Positions 27,958 through 35,157 of a stretch of 64,000 nt of DNA are shown piece after piece; the first letter of the stretch is position 1, and each line of letters begins with the position of its first letter. The translations under genes were made by a program, and so were the position numbers. The DNA is from an uncultured Muribaculaceae bacterium (GTDB lineage Bacteria; Bacteroidota; Bacteroidia; Bacteroidales; Muribaculaceae), in NCBI GenBank assembly GCA_944321725.1, contig CALUMI010000001.1:62001-126000 (forward strand). Reading direction: 5' to 3'. The notes under the pieces are model-generated. The model was not told the origin of the DNA and did not search any database. It saw only the letters and a program-made list of their open reading frames with translations.

Positions 27958-28008
27958 GGCGGCATAGCCGTCGCGCCTCACGGGCGCGGCACTATGCCGC
28001 CCTTTTTT
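27958..28008 (+). terminator. Intrinsic terminator after the LRR gene
   Basis: The outer stem GGCGGCATAG/CTATGCCGCC and an inner GCGCC/GGGCGC pairing form a long hairpin, followed by six T. Confidence 0.92.
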
Positions 28009-28087
28009 GCCCCCTCAGAATTCCCTTATCCATAATTATCTGATATTCCGCACGTTTATACGTGCTATTACATTTTACTCAGTATGC

Positions 28088-28125
28088 TTAGTATTTTTAC
28101 TCAATCGGTTGAGTAAAAATACTAA
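28088..28125. repeat. 38-nt perfect hairpin, 17-bp arms
   Basis: TTAGTATTTTTACTCAA (28088-28104) and its exact complement TTGAGTAAAAATACTAA (28109-28125) are separated by TCGG. Neither flank carries a T tract, so it is not a standard terminator. A partial copy of one arm ('TTTTACTCAGTATGCTTAGTAT') lies just upstream. Confidence 0.9.
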
Positions 28126-28266
28126 ATCCCTCTCAATGCCATATTGGGTTGGCAGATAGCGGCACCTGCTTTCCATAGGGCGAGAATCCTGTCAGGTGTT
28201 TCTCTCTGTTTGCAGAGCTTGCGCAGCAAATTAGAATTAGAATGATTACCTTATGCCATTCAGGTG

Positions 28267-28335
28267 TCCTCCCCTGTTCACGGAGCGCAGCGCAGTTAAT
28301 AGGGGAGGTGTCCCAACAGGACGGAGGGGTTGCCC
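28267..28335 (+). repeat. Dispersed intergenic repeat, family B, copy 2
   Basis: The first 46 bp are identical to 16098-16143. Then 'CCAACAGG' replaces 'ACGAAGT' before the shared GACGGAGGGGTT. Confidence 0.85.
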
Positions 28336-28571
28336 GATTCACCGTCTTGCGGTGAAAACAGACAGTGTGCGGATTCCACTGCTCCGCAGTGATTGGGCAA
28401 CCCCCTCGACACTTCGTGCCACTCCCCCTATTTGCTGCGCAAACAGAGGGAGATACCCCGATACCACTGTAGCATATAGCAAATAGATTTCGTCTTTCAG
28501 CACACGTATACTATACTTTCAAGCATATTAGAATAGTCTAACGAGCGATTTGGGTTTAGCGGACAGCATTT

Positions 28572-28612
28572 AAAAACAAGAGAACCCGCTTGAGAATAAA
28601 GCGGGTCCTCTC
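28572..28612 (-). terminator. Intrinsic terminator of the C10-like peptidase gene
   Basis: On the minus strand the stem GAGAGGACCCGCTT/AAGCGGGTTCTC, with one bulge, is followed by five T. It lies 27 bp after the stop codon at 28639. Confidence 0.85.
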
Positions 28613-28638
28613 AACCGTAACATTTTATTTGACAATCT

Positions 28639-30405
28639 CTATTTGATTGTGATTTTCTCGATTTTGTTGCCGGCTTTCACGATGTATATGCCGCTTTCTC
28701 CTATGCTGAATTCTCTTTTGGCAGTCTTTATCACAGTCCGTCCGCTTATGTCGAACACTTCCGCTGTGGCGTCAGTGCCGGCCACTTTCACATTGTGTCC
28801 GTTGGCCGTTATGCTTATTCCCTTTCCGGTAGCGGTTTTAACGCCTGACACGTCTTCCACAGTGAACGTAGCCTCTGTTTCTCCCTCTATGTCGAACATC
28901 CGGCCGTCGGTCCCCTTGAATTCTCTCAGCCACAACATATATTCGCCTTCTTGTCCATAAACGTACTCGTCGATGTATTCGCTGAACTCCATTTCATATT
29001 TGCCATCCTCTTCGAACACTATATCTTCGCTTCCGTTTTTCACGACACGGCCTTCCGGATTAAGTATCATCCAGTCCAGCACACCTGAATCGGCATTATC
29101 AGATTTGTTTGACACGGTTACAGAGATATCCAAGAATTCGTCGTATCCGGCAGTGCTGTTGATGTTGATTTCGTCGATGCTGACAGCGTATGTAGGGGTG
29201 TAGAGAGTGGCTATCCCGTCGTTTACCTGCACAGATATTTTCTCGTTAGACACGAGGCGTTGCCAGTCTTCGCGGCCGTCTTCCCGCGATACCGCGCGCA
29301 ACGTGTAGTTGCCGTTTTCAAGCCCTGAAAGCAGCCCGTCTACAGTGATTACCGGTGCCTCATGGTCTATGTCCAAGTATCTGTTCGCCCCGAGTGCGCT
29401 GATTTTAAAAGCGTTGTCCCCGTCCACGGAAAGCAGATTATCGTCCGCGTCAAACAAAGCCATCGCAATCTCCCCGTTGTACTCGACGCTGTTAAGGTTG
29501 TTGATACTGTGGCACTCAACGTCGAAACTGCCGTTAAGTTCCACCTCATCCACGCTCGTGCGGTAGCCGACGCGCCTTCCGTATGCGGGATACACCTCGT
29601 CGGCTAGCATCCACAGGTAGCGCTGCGTCTTTACAGTGGGAGTGTCGTATGTGTGGTTGATTGTCACAAAGCTCTGGTGATAGTTGAAATTCAGCGAATC
29701 GTCGCCTCCCTCGATGTCAGGACACATGAAATCTATGTCGTAGTATCCGTCGCCAACGCCGTTCCATCCCCAGTTGATGTGGACGAAGCCGTTGCTGTCA
29801 TAGCCGTCGACCACATACTGGTGTCCGCCCTGCATTGAGTCGTCGTGCACGTAAGTATGCGTGCCTGTGCTTTCTGGCGGCCACTTCCAAAAATGGAATA
29901 TCTGCGCCATCGATATGGCCACGCAGCCGGCCATAGCGTGCTGATCGTACGATATGTCGAACGGACACAGATTGTTGAACAGCTCCATCTGTCCCCATTT
30001 TGCAGTCACAAGCGGCTCTATCCAGACCGTCCCTGCCGTCAATTCTTTCTTGTACGGCTTTGCCTCGCCTTTACGCACTTTTTCCACATAGCCGGAATAT
30101 GCGCCGAGCCACGACATCATATTCTCGTTGCTGCTGTCGAAACTGCTTTCGTCGGAATAAGCCACCAATTCTGTCATCTCGCTGTCGCCGGAAACGATTA
30201 CGAATCCTCCGCTTTCGGTTGCAAACACATAGTATTCCGCCGCCTTCGGTTGCGCATATCTCAATGTTCCGGATTCCTTTCCGGACAATACCGCATATTT
30301 CGAGGCAATAGCCTCTGCCTCCGCGATGCTTATCTGGCGGGCTGCCAGATTTCCCGCCGCAATCGCAGTTGCGGTAAGGAGCAACACTGTTTTCTTAACG
30401 TTCAT
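28639..30405 (-). CDS. C10 (streptopain/interpain-type) peptidase with shortened catalytic domain
   Basis: A 588-residue exported protein. In order it has a signal peptide (about 1-22), a Spi-type propeptide inhibitor domain (about 23-115, 'FVIVSGDSEMTELVAYS'), a C10 catalytic region, Ig-like beta-domains and a sorting-type tail (GIYIVKAGNKIEKITIK). The nucleophile block AGCVAISMAQ has Cys161 and the histidine block GGHQYVVDGYD has His195, followed by HINWGWNG. Only 34 residues separate Cys and His; in streptopain the distance is about 148. The middle of the fold is therefore missing although the frame is open. Activity is doubtful. The TPR/AraC regulator gene lies 107 bp upstream on the same strand. 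Confidence 0.88.
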   Translation of the reverse strand: MNVKKTVLLLTATAIAAGNLAARQISIAEAEAIASKYAVLSGKESGTLRYAQPKAAEYYVFATESGGFVIVSGDSEMTELVAYSDESSFDSSNENMMSWLGAYSGYVEKVRKGEAKPYKKELTAGTVWIEPLVTAKWGQMELFNNLCPFDISYDQHAMAGCVAISMAQIFHFWKWPPESTGTHTYVHDDSMQGGHQYVVDGYDSNGFVHINWGWNGVGDGYYDIDFMCPDIEGGDDSLNFNYHQSFVTINHTYDTPTVKTQRYLWMLADEVYPAYGRRVGYRTSVDEVELNGSFDVECHSINNLNSVEYNGEIAMALFDADDNLLSVDGDNAFKISALGANRYLDIDHEAPVITVDGLLSGLENGNYTLRAVSREDGREDWQRLVSNEKISVQVNDGIATLYTPTYAVSIDEININSTAGYDEFLDISVTVSNKSDNADSGVLDWMILNPEGRVVKNGSEDIVFEEDGKYEMEFSEYIDEYVYGQEGEYMLWLREFKGTDGRMFDIEGETEATFTVEDVSGVKTATGKGISITANGHNVKVAGTDATAEVFDISGRTVIKTAKREFSIGESGIYIVKAGNKIEKITIK

Positions 30406-30512
30406 AGATTTGTTGTCTGTTTCTGAAATGATTTTCCCACGAAATTACTAACCGGGTTTATAATCAAAAAGAAACGCCGGCAACTACTTCTCTTTTTTTG
30501 TCACCGGATTCT

Positions 30513-32201
30513 CTACTTTACGCCCAAGTAGTTGTTTGACAGGTTGTTGCGAAACGCCGATGGCGTGATGCCGAATTTCTTCTGAAACAGCTTGTAGAAT
30601 TGTGCGCTCGATAGTCCAACCTCTTTGGCCACGGCCTCTATCGTGAATTGCGGATTGTCTTTCAGCAGTTGGGCTGCATATTCCATGCGCTTGCCGTTAA
30701 CGTAGTCGGTAAACGATATGCCGGCATTCTCTTTGAACATTTGGGCAAATTTGTTTTTCGGCACACGTGCCATGCGGATTATGTCGTCTCTCGACAAATT
30801 CGGGTCGAGAAACAGCTTGTCTTTATCAAGAATTCGGCAGACCCGCTCGAAATCGCCGCATATATCCTGCTCATCCGCCGGATCGGCGCTTTCCGGTGGC
30901 GCGATGTGCGCTTTTTCTCTCTCCAGCTCGGCCTTGCTTTCGAGCAGCTCCTCGATGGTGCGTGTCTGTATCCGGTTTTTCTCCTTTATTACAAGGTGAT
31001 GTTTCCAAATGCGCCAAATGGCGAAGATGAGGAGCAGCACGATGGTCGATATTGTCCATAGCAGCACGTTGCGCACACGCAATTTTGCGGCATCTTTCTC
31101 AATCCTCATGTCCTTGCGGGCGATGTCGTACACGGTGGCAAGCTCTATCGCCGCGCTGCGTTGCTCGCGGTCTTTCAGGCTGTCGCGCAACTCGGCCAAC
31201 CGCTCGAATTGCAAGGCTGCTCTCTTGTAGTCGCCCTTTATGAAATAAGCCTTGCCGAGCGAATGGCGTATGGAGGTCATATAATAGTTTATGGTGTCGC
31301 CGGACTCGGAATATTCCTTTTCCCGCTCGCTGTTGAGTTTTATCACCTCGTCGTAGCGGCCTCGCTTGAAAAGATAAGGCACAATCAGATAATTGTCCTT
31401 GCTGTCGCCCAGCGAAAGAAACTTGCGGTAGCACTCATCGGCCTCTTCCGTGCGGTAGAGCCTTGCCAAAGCCACCGCGCGGTTGGCATAAAGCTGCTTC
31501 AGCTCTTTTTTGTCCAATCCGGAAATGGCGGTTTCTTTTCCTGTTTTCGACGTGACCACCTCCTCCAATTTGTCGAGGGCTTCGAGCGATTCTTCCAATC
31601 GTTCGTCCCACAGCAGATACAGTATGATGGTGTTGTAATAGTAGCGCAGGTTGCCGTATTTCAGGTCGTAGTCAGTCTTTTCCATCATCGCAAGCGCCTC
31701 GTAAAGATATTTGTAGCCGCGCTCCTTCTCGCCTTGATAGTACATCATTTTTCCGAGTTCGAACAGTGCGGCGGAGTGCATCGCCCGGTCGCCGCATTGT
31801 TTGGCTTTTTCCAGCAGAAGCTCCACGCATTCCGACTTTTTTGAGTCGAGTTTCAGGTAGTCGTAGCAGGAAATGAGCCGGTGCAGCACTTTCATATAGT
31901 TGTGCGGATTGAGGCGCGCGGAATCGCTGTCGAGGGCGTGGTTGTACAGATTCAGTGCCTGATACGTATGCCCTGTATTATAATAGAGGTCGCCTTCTGT
32001 CATGTCAAGCGTGTAGGAAGGCAAGTCGCCGCGTTTGCGGAGCTCGCCCATGATGCGGTATGCTTTGCCGTAGTCAGTGAAAGTGTATTCATACACGGCA
32101 TCTTCGTTGATGATGCTGTCGGGCAGGGTCTTTGCGTCGCCTGCGTAAGAAAAGGGAACAAATGTGAGTATAAAGAATAAGGTAAGGTGAAAGTATCTCA
32201 T
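30513..32201 (-). CDS. TPR / one-membrane-helix / AraC-type HTH regulator
   Basis: A 562-residue protein with a signal peptide (about 1-20). A periplasmic TPR-like helical domain covers about 30-350 ('LNLYNHALDSDSARLN', 'YKYLYEALAMMEKTD', 'AALQFERLAELRDSL'). A single membrane helix lies at about 378-396 (VLLWTISTIVLLLIFAIW), followed by a coiled-coil segment (IEELLESKAELEREKA). A cytoplasmic AraC-family HTH covers about 460-555 ('MEYAAQLLKDNPQFTIEAV', 'GLSSAQFYKLFQKKFGITPS'). It would sense an envelope signal and bind DNA while held in the membrane. The likely target is the C10 peptidase gene directly downstream on the same strand. A second, frameshifted gene of the same layout is at 49890. 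Confidence 0.92.
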   Translation of the reverse strand: MRYFHLTLFFILTFVPFSYAGDAKTLPDSIINEDAVYEYTFTDYGKAYRIMGELRKRGDLPSYTLDMTEGDLYYNTGHTYQALNLYNHALDSDSARLNPHNYMKVLHRLISCYDYLKLDSKKSECVELLLEKAKQCGDRAMHSAALFELGKMMYYQGEKERGYKYLYEALAMMEKTDYDLKYGNLRYYYNTIILYLLWDERLEESLEALDKLEEVVTSKTGKETAISGLDKKELKQLYANRAVALARLYRTEEADECYRKFLSLGDSKDNYLIVPYLFKRGRYDEVIKLNSEREKEYSESGDTINYYMTSIRHSLGKAYFIKGDYKRAALQFERLAELRDSLKDREQRSAAIELATVYDIARKDMRIEKDAAKLRVRNVLLWTISTIVLLLIFAIWRIWKHHLVIKEKNRIQTRTIEELLESKAELEREKAHIAPPESADPADEQDICGDFERVCRILDKDKLFLDPNLSRDDIIRMARVPKNKFAQMFKENAGISFTDYVNGKRMEYAAQLLKDNPQFTIEAVAKEVGLSSAQFYKLFQKKFGITPSAFRNNLSNNYLGVK

Positions 32202-32227
32202 AAATCATGACTTGTCGGATTCGTTGT

Positions 32228-32235
32228 CAAAGTTA
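32228..32235 (-). promoter_or_regulatory. Candidate -7 element of the TPR/AraC regulator gene
   Basis: Read on the minus strand this is TAACTTTG, 27 bp upstream of the start codon. No clear -33 element is visible. Confidence 0.4.
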
Positions 32236-32262
32236 CGACAAATTTTTCATTTAAGCGCGGAT

Positions 32263-32293
32263 TTTGCGGGTTCGGATTTAAGAGTTAATTTTG
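32263..32293 (+). promoter_or_regulatory. Promoter of the DUF4105 gene
   Basis: TTTG at 32263-32266, 19-nt spacer, TAATTTTG at 32286-32293. The start codon is 26 bp downstream. Confidence 0.7.
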
Positions 32294-32319
32294 AGCCGTA
32301 ATTTATTTGACCTTGATAT

Positions 32320-33495
32320 ATGTTTAGGAAATTGATGGCAGTTTTATGCGCGGTAGCCTTTTTTGTTATGCCAGCCAATGCCGGCGACTATCGTGTGAGC
32401 CTTGTGACTTGCTATCCCGGGCAGATTGTGTATGAGCTTTACGGGCATACCGCAATCAGAATACAGCACGGCGGGATGGACAAGGCATATAATTTCGGGA
32501 TGTTTTCGTTCAGCAAACCGAATTTCATATATCGTTTTGTCAAAGGCGAAACTGATTACGCGCTTGCGGGATATCCGTTTGTGTATTTTATGCCCGAATA
32601 TGTTGAGAGAAACTCCAAAGTGGTGGAGCAGGTGCTCAATCTCAGCCAAAAGCAGGCTGAGGAGCTGTACTTGCGGCTTGAATGGCTGAGCCTGCCGGAG
32701 AACCGTGAATATCGGTATAATTATGTGCTTGATAATTGCGCTACCCGCCCGCGGGATATGATAGAGGCTGTGACAGGCGGGTTGAATTATCCGCAGCCCG
32801 CAGACACCACACTGACTTTCCGTAAAATGATGCGTAGCTATAGTGAGAACTATCCGTGGTATCAGTTTGGCGTCGATTTGGCTTTAGGCTCCGGGATAGA
32901 TTACCGGTTGGACGCGCGTGAGCAGATGTTTGCTCCTATTTATTTGATGAACGCCTTTCAAGGTGCCACTTTTACGGATGAGTCAGGCAGGGTTGTGCCG
33001 CTTGTGAAAGAAAAAATCGTGTTGTTCGACGGCAGTGAGTCGCCCGTGTTGCCGCCAACCCCATGGTATCTTTCTCCGGTGTTCATCTCTTTGTTGGTAC
33101 TTGCTGCCTCGTTGGCTGTCACGGTGAAAGACATCAAAAGGAGAAAAATTTCCCGATGGTTTGATTTTATATGGTTTCTGACGACAGGATTGGCGGGATG
33201 TCTTGTGTTTTTTCTTGTGTTCGTTTCTGTGCATGAGGCCACTTCTCCCAATTATCTCGCGTTTTGGCTTAATCCGTTCTGTCTTGTCGTGCCATTGCTT
33301 ATTTTCATAAAATCAATGAGGAAGTGGTTGTATTTCTATCATTTTATTAACTTTGCAATCGTTTTGATTTTGCTTGCGGCATGGGGATTTTTACCGCAAT
33401 GTGCGAATGCGGCGTTTTTTCCGCTTATGTTATGCAGCATAATCAGGTCGGCTAACTATGTTTATATAGAGAAATGCGCAAGAAAAAGCAGGTAA
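32320..33495 (+). CDS. DUF4105 domain protein with C-terminal membrane helices
   Basis: A 391-residue protein with a signal peptide (about 1-21, ending PANAG). An N-terminal DUF4105 domain (about 22-200) has 'VSLVTCYPGQIVYELYGHTAIRI' and 'YNYVLDNCATRPRDMI'; the Cys and His in these blocks are the conserved ones of this periplasmic, papain-like (NlpC/P60-related) family. The C-terminal 150 residues hold about five membrane helices (247-265, 280-305, 310-330, 335-355, 360-385). The reaction is unknown. The gene overlaps the next by 22 bp, so the two are translated together. Confidence 0.9.
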   Translation: MFRKLMAVLCAVAFFVMPANAGDYRVSLVTCYPGQIVYELYGHTAIRIQHGGMDKAYNFGMFSFSKPNFIYRFVKGETDYALAGYPFVYFMPEYVERNSKVVEQVLNLSQKQAEELYLRLEWLSLPENREYRYNYVLDNCATRPRDMIEAVTGGLNYPQPADTTLTFRKMMRSYSENYPWYQFGVDLALGSGIDYRLDAREQMFAPIYLMNAFQGATFTDESGRVVPLVKEKIVLFDGSESPVLPPTPWYLSPVFISLLVLAASLAVTVKDIKRRKISRWFDFIWFLTTGLAGCLVFFLVFVSVHEATSPNYLAFWLNPFCLVVPLLIFIKSMRKWLYFYHFINFAIVLILLAAWGFLPQCANAAFFPLMLCSIIRSANYVYIEKCARKSR

Positions 33496-35066
33496 ACAGA
33501 CTGATTTCATCGGTGATATTTTCGTTGGTCGCTCTGTCGGCGTTGTCGCAGACAGTTGCCAACGGAAAGCCTACTCTTATCGTTGGCATAACCATCGACC
33601 AGTTGCGCAGCGATTACATACAGCTGTTGCAGTCGCATTTCGGTGAAAACGGGTTCAAGCGTTTGCTGCGTGACGGTATCTGCATTGAGAACGCGGTTTT
33701 CAAAATAGCCGATGTCAACAAAATCACATCTACTGCGTTGCTTTATTCCGGAGCGTTTCCGAATGTCAACGGAATAACAGGCGAGATGCTTTATGATGAG
33801 GCGGCGAAGAAAGCCTCGAAGATATTCAACGACACAAAGTATATAGGCAACACAACCGACGAAACCTATTCGCCGATGGCCTTGAAAGTGTCGACTATCT
33901 CCGACGAGTTGAGGATGGACAATAACGGCATAGGAAGCGTCTATGCCATCGCTCCCGACGCGCAGCAGGCTTTGATAATAGCCGGCCATGCCGCCAACGG
34001 GGCTTTTTGGATTAACGGAGAAACAGGCAAATGGGCATCCACAACTTTCTATAAGGAATTTCCGTCGGCTGTGATGCTGCGCAATCTCAATCATCCGCTT
34101 TCATCGCGTATCGACACATTGCATTGGTCGCCGGCGATAAGCGTCAACGATTATCCCGACATTCCGCTTCATCGCACATTGTTTCCATTCAGGTACACAT
34201 TCAGCGGCAAGGATAAGTATGAGCAGTTCAAATCGTCGGCTTTGGTCAACGAGGAAGTGACATCGTTGGCCGTGGATTGCATCAACGATTTGAAATTGGG
34301 GAAACGCGCCGCCGTTGATATGCTTAATGTGGCATATACAGCCGCTCCTTATCCTTACGCGGAAGATGCCGACCGCAGGATAGAGTTGCAGGATGAATAT
34401 ATCCGTCTTGACAAGGAGCTTGCAAGATTGTTCGCCTCTATCGATGGAGCTACAGGCGGCAACGCTTTCGTTTTTGTGGCCTCTACGGGATATTTCGACA
34501 ACACTTTTGCCACCGAGCCGCGTTTCAATATTCCTTCGGGAGAATTTTCCTCGAAGAAGGCGGTGTCGCTGCTCAACATGTATCTTATGGCCATTTACGG
34601 CAATGGTAATTGGGTAAGCGGATATTTTAACGAGCAGATTTTCCTCAATGAGAAACTTGCGAAAGAAAAGAATATACCTATAGAGGAGCTTCGCGCCAAG
34701 TCGGGCGAGTTTCTGCGCAGAATGTCGGGGGTCAACGAGGCCTACACGTTCGATGAGATTCTTAATAATCCTGTCGGAGAGAATTTGGAGTGCCTTCACC
34801 GCTCTGTCTACAATGAAACGGCCGGAGATGTCTATCTTGAAATAGCTCCGGGTTGGACTATAGTCGACGATTTCAACTCTCAAACGCCCGCTTCTAAGCA
34901 GGTGCGCGGCAATGCCGTCAATACACCGATATTCATATTGTCGCCCGGTGTGGAGCCTCAAAAAATTTCCACACCTGTCGATGCGACTCTGTTGGCTCCG
35001 ACTGTAGCCCGGCTGTTGCGTATCCGTTCTCCCAATGCCGCAAAAAGAATGCCTATCGCTTTTTAG
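33474..35066 (+). CDS. Alkaline-phosphatase-superfamily protein (PafA-like), apparently inactive
   Basis: A 530-residue exported protein with the fold blocks of PafA-type phosphatases: 'VGITIDQLRSDYIQLLQSHFGENGFKRLLRDG', 'LLYSGAFPNVNGITG', 'YIRLDKELARLFASID' and 'DATLLAPTVARLL'. The first metal-ligand Asp (TIDQLRSDY) is present. The nucleophile block aligns as 'DVNKITSTALLYSG' with no Thr in the expected place. The DxxxH block is replaced by 'YTAAPYPYAED', the DH pair by 'VASTGYFD', and the late His block has no His. It therefore looks like a pseudo-phosphatase. It overlaps the DUF4105 gene by 22 bp and lies 91 bp before secA. Confidence 0.85.
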   Translation: MRKKKQVNRLISSVIFSLVALSALSQTVANGKPTLIVGITIDQLRSDYIQLLQSHFGENGFKRLLRDGICIENAVFKIADVNKITSTALLYSGAFPNVNGITGEMLYDEAAKKASKIFNDTKYIGNTTDETYSPMALKVSTISDELRMDNNGIGSVYAIAPDAQQALIIAGHAANGAFWINGETGKWASTTFYKEFPSAVMLRNLNHPLSSRIDTLHWSPAISVNDYPDIPLHRTLFPFRYTFSGKDKYEQFKSSALVNEEVTSLAVDCINDLKLGKRAAVDMLNVAYTAAPYPYAEDADRRIELQDEYIRLDKELARLFASIDGATGGNAFVFVASTGYFDNTFATEPRFNIPSGEFSSKKAVSLLNMYLMAIYGNGNWVSGYFNEQIFLNEKLAKEKNIPIEELRAKSGEFLRRMSGVNEAYTFDEILNNPVGENLECLHRSVYNETAGDVYLEIAPGWTIVDDFNSQTPASKQVRGNAVNTPIFILSPGVEPQKISTPVDATLLAPTVARLLRIRSPNAAKRMPIAF

Positions 35067-35157
35067 GGGCGTTCTGCCTTGAAGTCTTGGAGATTGGGAG
35101 TCTGCCTTTTTCGGGCGGCGTTCATAAACATTAATCAGAAAAATAAAAACAATAAAT

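Larger units (their letters stand above)
28009..28571. other. Gene-free gap with hairpin and repeat
   Basis: About 560 bp without a supported gene. It contains the perfect hairpin at 28088-28125 and repeat family B at 28267-28335. The latter continues into a pair of short complementary blocks up to about 28450 (GATTCACCGTCTTGCGGTGAA and similar). Frames of 69-77 codons here read through the repeat and are not believable genes. Confidence 0.6.

Noticed and set aside
33474..35066. Active alkaline phosphatase
   Set aside because: Most metal ligands and the nucleophile cannot be found in the aligned blocks.
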